Part shown: positions 34,082 to 46,600 of the stretch, piece by piece | How the letters are laid out: each line of letters opens with the position of its first letter | How positions within the stretch are numbered: position 1 is the first letter of the stretch | Origin: Coptis chinensis | Taxonomy: Eukaryota; Streptophyta; Magnoliopsida; Ranunculales; Ranunculaceae | DNA: 64,000 nucleotides | Direction of reading: 5' to 3' | Assembly: GCA_015680905.1 (NCBI GenBank) | Contig: CM027377.1 | Span: forward strand, 13,416,501-13,480,500 | Position numbers and translations under genes: made by a program | Notes under the pieces: model-generated | Database searches by the model: none | Told to the model about the DNA's origin: nothing | Seen by the model: only the letters and a program-made list of their open reading frames with translations

Positions 34082-37000
34082 TTGTTTACGCGATAAAATA
34101 AACTATGTTATGCTTGCATAAAAGTTTTGCTCTGTTTGCATCATTTTTTCTTGCTTCTATCACTACACATAGCGCAACTCAAGCTCAATATCTCTTTTCC
34201 AGCTAATCTGTTGGCCACACTCAATTTTGCATCACATCTGATTGAGAACCAAAGGCCACAGACCAGCTTAACTTAATTTCTACTTGATTACCAAACTTTT
34301 GCTATAGTTGTCGCTATACAAGTGAACTGTGAACTCAACTTCTAAAGTTCTAATAACTGTACATGGAAAATGGAATAGACCCTGTTCAGTAAAGCTTAGC
34401 AAGTTGATGTTTGTTGATAAGTCTAAACTTTTACGTGCTTCTGATAGTGACCACAGTCATGGAGTTTCCATGAGTCGATGATTCTTCCTTGTCGCCTTAT
34501 GCAATCGACTTTTTGTTTCTGTTATGACTTATGTCTAACTAAAACTCTTAATCGAATTTCCACTCTTCCCTAAATATTTCACCAATTGAGAGTTTGAGAC
34601 TCAGTCTGTCATTTGGACGACTTAAGCTGTTCTTTATTTTCTTTGCTAAATAAGTGAAAGGTGTTCCGTCATTATGTCAAAAACGCAATAAGATGCCCCA
34701 CCTTATAAAAGGGGATCACATTATCATTTGTTTATTTCTTACCCATCCCCTTTTACTAATGCGAACATGGCAAATCATTTCTACGGCATGCATTGCCTTC
34801 TTTCCACGAGACACCCAACAACTTTCTTTGATAAGATGACAAAATGGCATTGATCTGTTTTCATGACTGGGTTAAACAAATCTTATGAAGAATTTATATT
34901 GATAATTGATTTCAACTGAACCTTTAGATACTTTTTTTTTACTAATGATACACAAGTAGTAATAATCGCTGCTACTTACAACAATCACCAATCACAGTTA
35001 GTTTAATGTTGTAACTTAAATCTGATTTAGCATAACCAAAACACTCGGGAAAATCAATAATTGGAGCATGGTACGGGTACCGAACCTTTGTCTCAAAACT
35101 CAAAAAGGTCGTAGTGGCCAGTCTAGCATCTCCAGCGTCCAGTGGTCCTGCATGTTTCAAAGTTGTTCATAGCTTTTGAGAGCTGAGAGTACTACTCTTA
35201 ACATTGTCTGCAATTGACCTGGTGAACCAGCTACCAAAGATGTTCCTGGAGCATGTTCACACATAGATCATCATACCTTCCAGGTTGCAATCACGTATTC
35301 CGTATTCACACAATCACACATACATCAAAAAGCCAATAACACAATAGCTGAGAAACTTAAGCAGGAATATTGAAGTCCATATATAAGAATATATTTTTTT
35401 CTTTTTTTGTAAAGATATAATTAAGATATAAGAATATAATTAAGACACTGTCATATACTCATTTTAAACCTTTTAAAAAAGTGGCTTCAATAGGTTGTGT
35501 AGATTAGTCCTGCATGTGCGCCATGCCGCCATGTACTAGTCTGCCGGGTGTGCATTCTCCTCAGAATACATGTAAATCACAACACTACTTGTTAACGTGG
35601 TCAAATAAGCACGCATGTGATGAGTGCTGCGTCTCGTTGGTGTTTTTGTCCAGTAAGTCACTCATGAAACACGTGATAAAAAATTCACAAGGGTTTCGTT
35701 AGTCTTATGTGACATTATGACATCATTTTTCTGCTTAATATGCTATTCAACGTGAAAATAAGCAAAAAAAAGCATTAAACGTTCATTAACTCATTACCAC
35801 AAAAAAGGGATTTGTCATGGCAATATGGCAATTGCAAATTGGAAAAAACTAGTATCTCACAAGGTATATCCGAAATCCCGAATTTCCAATAAACTTTGTA
35901 TATCTCCAACCAAAGTGCAGCCCAAAGGTTTTGCAACAAAGCGTACGTTGGTATTCCACTACTTCTACACACACAGGGACATTTCTTTGCTTTTAGGACA
36001 CCTTGTTTTCCTAGCTTACTTTAGCACCCTGCCCCAACGGTTTAGTGGTTACGACGCATTCACCGTATCCCTTTGCAGACTTTTCACACAACACAACAGA
36101 ACCACCACAAGATTCACGCAAGTGGATCCCCTCGTTGGTCCACTTTTACAATCATAACAATTGATGTCATCCAATCATACTACAAATTTCCCACTGGATT
36201 CTTCCTAGCAGACACATACACGGGACCTAAGTCTAATTAATCACATTGGCCTACTGACTTGACTAAAAGTGAGAAAGATATCTTAATTCCTCATGCTCGA
36301 ATTATCATTTGACACACAATCTGTGTAATTTAGCGCGCATCCAATAAAAACTGTTCGCGGGGTAGTGTAAAATAAATAAAGTTTATCGTTAGTTCGTTAC
36401 CCGCCAATCAGAGCTGACGCAAAGGCATTTTGTTGCACCAACAATTTAGCCTTTCGAGCACACATGAGCACATGACATAGTGCAGGACAGTATTTTAGGT
36501 ATTGAGGATTCGTCTGGGATCTAGTGTTCCATCGGAGTTTGGTATGTTGGTATACATTGTCACCTTTCTTACTTGATCCTTAAGTCTTGTAATATTATAT
36601 ATTAATAATATTGACAATTGCAGTTTTATATATTTCTTATAATATATATATCATTCTATCTTATTAAAATCAGCTATGGCTACAATCTTGAAACCAAAAA
36701 AAGATAAAAACGGAGAACTACATTCGAGAGGATATCTCCTCTTAAAAAATGACTGAGAAAGTACACAATTTTTCGATATTTGGTACTACAACGTAAGACT
36801 CTTCAAAAATCAAAATACGCTTGCTCAAAACCCGATAAAAAGGGAGACTTTGTTGGTGTTGGCAATGAAGTACAGCGTAGCTAATCAAAAACCAAAACAT
36901 AGAAAAAAAAAAAATGTTAATTAAACTAAACTCTCCATTTTATATACATATTTAGATTAAACCCCCAACTGTATAATTCTTTAGACATAAATTTCCGTTC

Positions 37001-37216
37001 TGTTTTCTCTATGTCCCACCAACGTTTGTATTTCACTTAATATCCTAACTACCTTTACATAGATCCGGCATAGTTTTTTCACCCGTCCACTTTCTCTAAT
37101 TTTATATAAATCTAGCAATCTCCATTTTGGTTTGCACTTCCCTTTTTATATAAATCTAACAATACAAATCAACCAAATACAAAGTCATTAAAAAAAAAGG
37201 TGGTTTAGTCTAATTA
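34082..37216. other. gene-free interval between INTS7-like and formin genes
   Basis: No supported gene. A 110-codon open frame at 35825-36157 shows no family motif. A tRNA-like snippet near 36035 is incomplete. The remainder is AT-rich intergenic sequence. Confidence 0.55.
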
Positions 37217-37447
37217 ATGAAAAAAAAAATGATGGAAGAGAGAGAGCCTGTAAAACTAACTAATAAAAAAAAATATATAATAAGTCCAATCACCTCACTC
37301 CAAAATCCAAAATCCATTCCACGTGTCCAATTCCGTGATTTGATCAAACAGCTTACACAGCAGCAGGAGCAGCAGCAGCTTCAGGGTCCGAAAGAGAAAG
37401 AAAACGTTTCAATTCCTTCTCCATCATCACTCTACTCTCCACTTTAA
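37217..37447 (+). other. 76-codon open frame upstream of the formin; possible upstream ORF or small peptide
   Basis: An ATG-started frame (MKKKMMEEREPVKLTNKKKY, IPRVQFRDLIKQLTQQQEQQ, ending PSPSSLYSPL) lies 156 bp before the formin start. The FRDLIKQLT piece loosely recalls the VQ motif (FxxxVQxxTG), but the central VQ and final G are not matched. The serine-proline tail is also VQ-protein-like. It may be an upstream ORF in the formin leader, a relic, or chance. Confidence 0.25.
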
Positions 37448-37602
37448 ATAAATATATTTTTAAAAAATAATCGAACATTTTTTTTAGTATTTATTTTAAC
37501 CTAATATATATATATAAAAAAAAAAATTGGTTTGAATTGGGAGAGGGCTGGTGATTGTTGGGTCAAAATTGGATCGGATTATAAAGAAACAGCGCCCATT
37601 AG

Positions 37603-40600
37603 ATGGCGCTGTTCAGAAGATTGTTTTATAGAAAACCACCGGATCGGTTATTAGAAATCTCCGAAAGAGTTTACGGTACGTCTTTCTCCTTTTCAGATCT
37701 GGAATCTCTACTTTACTTCATTACTATTCAATTCTCCAATTACATTATGTCTATACGTTCATTTTTAATGCTAATGTGTGCCAATGTTAAACTCAGTAGC
37801 ATTTTTTAGTTATATTTCCAACTTTTAAACAGAAAGAGAGAGAATTTTATTTGTTCAGTTTGGATATTTAAGTAGCGTATTCTCAGATCACATAAAACGT
37901 GTGAAGGAACTTGCTAGAATTATAGCTAGTGATGCTAGTAACTTCCCCTGATAAACATCTTTGGTGAAGAATGTTGACAGAGAACTTGTCCTTTTAATTG
38001 TTCTGTTTTTTCCTTTCCTTTTTCTCATATCTGGTGCGAAAGACAAACATTTTATGGATGATTTCAACTCCTTGTTTACGATATATGCTATTATATGGAA
38101 GCTCTTATAATACACTTATTTTGAGCTTCTTTGATGTGGGTGTTTTGTTTTATACAGTGTTTGACTGTTGCTTTTCCACGGACATTTTGGAAGAGGATGA
38201 GTATAAAGTTTACCTGAGCGGCATTGTGGCCCAGCTACAGGACCACTTTCCGGATGCCTCGTTCATGGTTTTTAACTTTAGGGAAGGAGAAAGGAGGAGC
38301 CAGATTTCGGACATATTGTCTCAGTATGACATGACCGTTATGGACTATCCTCGACAGTATGAGGGATGCTCTCTACTACCTTTAGAGATGATCCATCATT
38401 TCTTAAGATCAAGTGAGAGCTGGCTGTCATTGGAAGGGCAACAGAATGTGTTGCTGATGCACTGTGAGAGAGGCGGGTGGCCTGTGCTTGCTTTCATGCT
38501 CGCGGGTCTATTGTTATACAGAAAGCAATATAGTGGGGAGCAAAAGACTCTAGAAATGGTATACAAGCAAGCTCCTAGGGAACTGCTTCATCTTCTGTCT
38601 CCTCTTAATCCACAACCTTCCCAAATGAGATATTTGCAGTATATCTCCCGCAGAAATCTTGGTTCAGATTGGCCTCCATCTGCCACGCCGTTGATATTGG
38701 ATTGTCTTATCCTTCGAGTCCTTCCAGTGTTCAATGGAGAAAGTGGTTGTCGGCCAATTATTCGGGTATATGGTCAGGATCCTTCATCTACAGCCAGCAG
38801 AGGTTCTAAAGTTATATTTTCAACACCAAAAACAAAGAAACACGCTCGCCACTACAGACAGGTATAAAACTCTTAGATGTTTGAAACCTGGAAAGTACAT
38901 CTACTCTCCACATTAAGCAGTTAATGTTTATCTGAATCCTGATCTGTATCTACAGGAAGAGTCTACACTGGTAAAGATAGATATCCGTTGTCGTGTTCAA
39001 GGGGATGTGGTTCTCGAATGCATCCACTTAGATGAAGATCTCATACGTGAGGAAATGATGTTCAGAGTTATGTTTAACACTTCTTTTATACGATCAAATA
39101 TTCTATTACTGATTCGTGAGGAGATTGATGCACTGTGGGATGCCAAGGACCAGTTACCAAAGGACTTCAAAGCAGAGGTACGTGACAATCATTTTAATGG
39201 GAGTATCTATTGTTGAAATTGGGAATTGAGTGTTTATCTCTTAATCAGGTACTATTTTCGGACTTCGATTCTATTGTGTCTAATATCAACACTGAAGTGG
39301 TAAGTGAAAGTGAAGATGAAACAGAAGGTGCAACAGAGGAGTTCTTTGAGGTGGAGGAGATCTTTAGCAATGTAGATGGGCAAGACGGGAAGGGAGATTC
39401 TGATTTTTATATGGTTGAATTCAATACACTGGATAATGGGAATCAGATAGAAGATATAAAAGGGGATTCTGAACTTCACGCTGTTCAAGAAAGAAAACCA
39501 GATGGGAAGGGGGATTCTGTTCCCCGTGAAGTGCAAGTAAGCAAAGTGGATATTTCTAATGATTTAAATCGGAATGTGGATTTGGAGCCTCCTAGAGACC
39601 AAGGAAGCATTTTGGATAACTGGTTTGATAATGTAGAAAAAAAGGCAGCAACTTCTGATGTCCTCTGCAAATTGGAAGATATTACAGAGACCAATGACCA
39701 AACAGAAAAAGAATCAAGTAACTTGAAACATGACAACACTAACACGAAGACAAACTTAGAACCTGAGGTTCCAGAGCAGAAGTTGGAAAATCATGTTAGT
39801 ATACAGAAAGCTGGCAGTTTGCCCCTTCCACAATAAAGACACGGGAAGCAACCACTTTTAAACCAGCCTCAGATCCAGTAGTGGCAAAGGAAAGAGTTAA
39901 ACAGAATGAATCCCAGGGCCCTCCTGTGAAATCAACAAAACCAAAAGTCATATCACGTTGGATCCCTCCAGGAAAACACACACATGCTAAATCCATAATT
40001 GCGTCATCTCACCAGCCGTCAAGATACAACAGTGCACCAGCTGGTTTAGTCATTACTTCACTTATGAAAGGTTGCAATGAGGAGGATGGGGAAATGTCAG
40101 ACGCTCTTCCTCCACCACCGACCCCAGAGATAACATCGCCTCCGTGGTCTGACGCACTTCCTCCACCCTCACCACTAACCCCTGTACCTCATTATTTTTC
40201 AAATGGCCGGTCTTCTCATCTAGCCCCAAGTAATTCCTTTTCACCTTTACATCGTGCTGCACCCCCTCCACCTCCACCACCACCACCACCACCACCTCCT
40301 CAGTCATCACATGCAAGTGGTACAGTTCTCTCTCCCTCTCCCTCACCCCCTCCCCCACCCCCACCCCCACCTCCACCCCCTCTCCCTCCACATTTGGTCT
40401 CAAGTAATTCCTTTTCACCTTTACCTCGTGCTGCACCCCCTCCACCTCCACCACCACCCCCACTTCCTCGTTCATTACATTCAAGTGGTATAGTTCTCTC
40501 TCCCTTGCCACTATCTCCGCCACCCCCACCCCCACCCCCACCACAATCACAGTCATGCCTAGGTGGGACAATTTCTTCTTTCAATCAAATTACCCCAAGA

Positions 40601-43600
40601 AACATTTCTATTGGATCGATTCCCCTTCCACCACCACCCCCGTCATTACCTTCTATGCGTGGACCTCCTCCTCCACCTCCACCACCTCAGCTACTTTCGG
40701 GCAGAACTCTGCTTCCACCTCCACCTCCACCTCCGATTTCTATTGGATCGATTCCCCTTCCACCACCACCCCCGTCATTACCTTCTATGGAGCACCTCCT
40801 CCTCCACCTCCACCACCTCCTAGCTACTTGGGCAGAACCTGCTTCCACCACCACCTCCGCCACCCCCCCCTATCGTGGAGCATCACCAAGCACCACTACC
40901 ACCACCACCACCTCCTATGCGTGGAGCATCACCAACACCTCCACCTCCACCGCCTTCAGGATCTCGTACACCTGGTCCTCCTGCCCCACCTCGACTTCCA
41001 GGTGGTCCAGCTCCTCCACCTCCTCCTTTTGGTGCTAAAGGAGCAAATCCCAGAGGGTTGCCACCGGGAGGAGGGCGTGGGATCGCACGTCCTACTGGAT
41101 CTGGTTATCAGGGCTCTGCTTCAACACCTCGAAAATCATCGTTAAAACCATTGCATTGGATCAAGGTTACAAGGGCAGTACAAGGAAGCTTGTGGGACGA
41201 ATTACAAAGATTTGGTGAACCTCAAGGGTATTGAAACTACCTGACTATCAGTTATTATTATCACTTTTGTTGCTTCATGCAGTTGTCATTAATAATGTTT
41301 ATTTCTTGATTACTAGTGCATCAGAATTTGATGTATCAGAACTTGAGAGCCTGTTCTCTACTGCGGTTCCGAAGCCTGTTGATAGCTCAGGAGGTAAAGA
41401 CGGAGGGCGTCGCAAGTCTCTTGGGGCCAAAACAGAAAAAGTTAATCTGGTAAAGTTGGCAAATTAATATTTGCATTGGAATGTTCTTGTCCCTGCACAA
41501 TCAGTTTTGTGTGTTTATTTTTATAATACGTATTTATTCTATCTGTATCTATTTTATGCCCTTTTGCCTTCAGTTTTTGTTACTTGATCTAGAAATTATG
41601 TTTTGGAATTTTTCCCTTAAAAAAGATTTCATCACGGCAGGTATAAGGAAATGGAACTAGAGTATACTTTTGTGTTGCTATCATTAATTCATTACCCTTC
41701 AAGCTTTCAGCATAGATAGACATGCAATATGTATATATGCATGAGATATCGGTCAGTTCAGAGTTTGAACACGCTCCAATAACAAAAAAATCTGGACTAT
41801 CAAAAATACTGAAAGCAATAGAATGGGAAGTAAGGCAAGATGTCCTTTGAAAATAAATAAGAAGATATTCAAGAACCTTTTTACAAAGGTACAAACTTTT
41901 TCTTTATATGAAATATATTTTCTTTAAGCATGAAGTCTTTTGAACTGCATGTGAATCCAAAATAAAGTGCATCTGGGGAATCAATCTTCATTTTTAAACT
42001 GGAATAGTATTTCATTAGGTGAATTAGTTTTAGAACTTCCTGTATTCAAGGTTATGCAGGTAACTAAAGTTTAACTATCAGTCTATCACAATCTACATAA
42101 TGATAAGTAGGAATATGGAGCAATTATAGACTGAGTCATAGGAGTGTACCTTGGAGTATTTGCATCAGTTCTTCCCATCATAACATATACTTTACCTAGA
42201 ATATCCTATTTCATGATCTACGGTCCTGGAGACAGGTCTAATGTGAAGTTTTTATTATGAGAAGCATCTCTACTGAAGAACCATGTAATTTTAGTTCTAT
42301 GTTGCAATTCTCGATTTTGATTAGTGATCTGATTGGATGGTTTGCCTTTGCCATATTAAATCAACTTTTTCAGGTAGTTCTAGAAGTAGAACTTCTTTTG
42401 GTTTCTGTGAACAAGGTTTATATATATGTATATATATATTGTTGGAGCTTTGACACTTTCAAATCCTCAAAAGAGTTGTCAATTTGTCATTTTACAGGGT
42501 AATATATCAAAATAAACTTGTCTTTGCTAAGTAGTATATTACATAAACTACAATCTGTAAGAGCTGTTATCTGTTGTTTTTTATACTGTCAAGCCTTTCA
42601 CTCATGATGTGTCTATTACCTTCTGTAGGTTGACCTGAGACGGGCAAATAACTGTGAAATAATGCTTACCAAAGTTAAGATGCCACTTTCTGATATGATG
42701 GTAAGCAAATACTTGTAAAATGATTATTTGTTAAGGGTCTCTATAATTGGTGGATCGTCTAGTACCCATTTTGGTAGAAAAGCATGCAGAGGTATCATTC
42801 AAAACTGACATGACTTTATGTGCAAAGGAGGGAGGAGGGGATTACTGTCGGAAAGGAAACATAGGATAATTTCTGTTGACTTCAACGATTAACCTTTGCC
42901 CTTACCTCACTGTTTGGTGATCTCTTTATCAGGAGCTTACACCTGGTTAATACTTATCTTCTGAAACTTGCCTGCTATCATATAGGAATCTCACGCCTTC
43001 TCATTATATTTGCTACAGTCTGCTTTTTATTTTTTCATAAAATAAAATTCTTTGATTAGAACTGAAAATCAGGACATCTCTCCATACCAAGTAGGAACAT
43101 TGAGTTCATGCTGCAATACATTTGCCAAAAAAATTCCTACTAACGGACCATGTCAATTCTTCATAGGCAGCAGCACTTGCAATGGATGAATCAGTTTTAG
43201 ATGTTGATCAAGTGGAAAATCTCATAAAGTTCTGTCCTACAAAAGAGGAGATGGAACTTCTGAAGGTTTATGTGCTTTCTCATATTTTTCCTGCATTTCT
43301 TCATTTCTACCTCAATTCCATTGTGGAAACATATATAAGTATTTGTTTAGATCTACATTGAACAACTTTGTCAGGTGCTTTGTATGTGTGTCTGAATTGT
43401 TTGTCATTATTGGTCAGGGCTACAGCGGTGACAAGGAAAAACTTGGAAAGTGTGAACAGGTTTGAAATCTTCACATACTAATCATTGTAATAGTTTCCAG
43501 TATTTGATGCATATACAAAAATAAGTTGCATACATTTTACTGAACCGCTTAGTAAGCGTAAACTAATGACTTAGGATATGATGCCCAATTCGTTTTGACT

Positions 43601-46600
43601 GTTGACTACTGAGATGAAACATTTGTTAATAGTCTTGATTCTTGATGTCTGAGGAAAATGAAACAATAAAATTAAAGTTATTGCACAAGTTGCAAACACA
43701 CAAACACAATTCTTGTTGGCATATCCAACCCAGCAGAGGATTTCCCCCTCCCCTGCTCCTTATTTGCTGAGGAATTATTGGCTAAAGAAAGAAAATATTA
43801 CTCAGAAAGTCAGGGATAGGTTTTTAAGAGTCTCATCAATGATAAGAGGATGAGCCTGGCAGTCACGCCCAATATGGTGTCCCGCATAGTTGGTGCTGGC
43901 ACCACTTGATTACGGATTTTTTTTTTGAAAAGTTGATTTGGGTTAGGTAGACCCTTAACCTGTATTAACTCTTTAATATAGTTTTTCCAGCTTTATCCTC
44001 CTCAACATATACTGACAACAAACTGTCTAGGGGAGGTATAACGTACTTACAAGATTCATTACATAAGGGTAGCGAAGCTAAATAATCAGCACACCAGTTA
44101 GCTTCTCTATATACATGTTTGAAGGTAATACTCTCAAAGCTACTTGCCATATGCTTGATTCCAGCCACTAAATTTACACAATGCCGCGGTGGCTTCTCCG
44201 CATCATTGATTGCCATTACTGCCCTCAAAGAGTCTGACTCAACTTCCACCTTGGTTAGTTGCATTTGCATACAACATTTCAAGCCTTCTTGTAGTCCTTT
44301 AAGCTCCTGAACCAATACTGATTTTTGATCATTTGAGCCTGCAAATGCCATTCTCACTTCTCCATGAGAATCTCCGATCATTCCTCCATAGGTTCCTCTG
44401 TTTTGTACCAATGGTTCATCCACATTAAGCTTCACACTCCCATTTTCTGGTGGAGTCCATTTGCACTCTACTGTTGGCTTATGGATCAAGTTAAGCTCTA
44501 CTCCTAATCTATCCATTAGTATACTTGCCTTAATTGAGTGCTTCAATGAAGAAAATGGAGCTTGTTTGTAGTCCTTGGTCTCTGAAATAAGCTTGTTCCT
44601 TAGTACCTCCCATGGCTGCTGTAAGTTACGGAAAATTCTGTTATTCATTTCTGTCCATATGTAACTTATAGCTGCACAAATGTATATTCTATACATCTCT
44701 ATCTCCGGGAATTTGGACCTGCAAAGCTTGAATATCCTTCACCATTCAGTGTTGCTGTTTTGTGTTCCCATATCTAGCCTCAGAAAGTCTTTAACTTCTC
44801 TCCATATCTTCCTTGTATACTCACACTCAAAGAATAAGTGCTTTGAGTTTTCTCTTGCATTGCAGAAACAACACTTTGATTCAGTGAGTACCTTTCTAGT
44901 CTTTCTTGTACTGGTAGAGCTCCTGAAAAAAGTTGCCATGCATTTATTATGTTTTAATAGTATTCTTTGTAAATATGTAATCAAGAAAACAATACGCAAT
45001 TACGAGAAAATTTTGTCTAATGCTCGTTCTTGTAGTAAATTATACAATACTATCTCCTTTGCTTTTGAGAATTCATTAGGAATGTTATAATCCATATTTG
45101 TTTAACTTTGTTGATCCCTACTCGTTCACATGTTTTATGTAAAGATTTACGTCTAGCAAATCAATGACCTTGCAGTGACACGATCTTGTCTTTTTATTTC
45201 TCATGTGGCTGTACAAATGGATTTAAAGTTGTCAATTTAATAAATTTTATGTGTTGTAGTTCTTCCTGGAGCTAATGAAAGTTCCACGGGTGGAATCTAA
45301 GTTAAGAGTTTTCTCTTTCAAGATTCAATTTGGCTCTCAGGTTGGACGCTATTCTTAATGTTATTCTGACATTATTGAAATAGTCAACATAACTTTCCAT
45401 GAATTGATGACCTATTCTTTTTTTTTATGAAGGTAGTAGATTTCAGGAAAAGTTTAAACACTGTAAATTCTGCTTCTGAAGAGGTATTTTTTCTAATTTG
45501 ATCTGACCTGTGTTCTAAAACTTCTTTTACACATTCTATGATTATGTCCTACTTACTAGTGACTGCAATCAGGCTCGAAATTCCATAAAAGTGAAGGAGA
45601 TAATGAAGAGAATTCTTTACCTGGGGAACACATTGAACCAGGGAACTGCAAGAGGTAAACTTTCACATTTCTGCAGCTACAACAACTGAAAACTCATTGG
45701 ACATGTTATCAGACCTGGTTCAAACTGCGTCAGCGCCTTAATCAGTATTACATATTTGGAAGAAGTTTTATTTCATAATTCCCATAATCTTTATTTATAT
45801 TTGCATTTGGAATTCATGCTTAGTATTTTTATTTTTTATTTTTTTTGTGATCAGTAAAATTCGTGCTTAGGATTTACTGATGGATATAATACTTTGGTAA
45901 TTGTTGAACTTTGACATATTTTTCTTATTTCGTGTTTCTTGCAAATCGTAAATTTGGTTTTCTTTAATTGAAAAACCTTCTCCCATTAGTAAGTTTTGAT
46001 CTCGAAATTGCTAGATCCTCCTCTTTGATTCTCTCTTTCTGCGACGTACTCAGTAAATTTAGTTATACAGGTTCTGCTATTGGATTTCGATTGGACAGCC
46101 TACTAAAACTTTCTGATACACGGGCTTCTAACAATAAAATGACGCTAATGAATTTTCTTTGTAAGGTATGTCTAAATTTACTACTTGTTTTCATAGAAGT
46201 TACTATTATGTTATTAGTACTGGTTCTTTGATGCTCTATGGAATTGAATACCAATTTGTATAATCAAACCATATTTTGCTGTGGATGGTTGAACTCCTGA
46301 AGTGTGCGTCAAAATTGATATTTGAACTTGAACAGGCCTAAGAAAGGAAGAAAAGAGCCCAAATTTCAATATAGTTTATGAAGTTGACCCTAATCTTCAA
46401 TACCCTAATCACAACCACAATAAGCTCTCTCAAAGTTAGTACATATGAATGGCATTGCCTCAACTCTCCATAACTGGTAAAATATTACACATTGTTTTGA
46501 TATCTTGAGGGTGATCTTGTTTATTTTTTTAAGCAACGGGGAGCTTCCCCCAACTAGGAGGCGGGGGGGAGACTCATACAGAGATCGATCCATGGCCTAC

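Noticed and set aside
36025-36070. tRNA-like snippet (CAACGGTTTAGTGGTTACGA)
   Set aside because: It resembles the D-arm/A-box of tRNA-Glu/Asp, but no anticodon arm or GGTTCGA T-loop follows at the right distance.
35825-36157. 110-codon plus-strand open frame
   Set aside because: No recognisable motif, no codon-usage or homology support, and it lies in AT-rich intergenic DNA.
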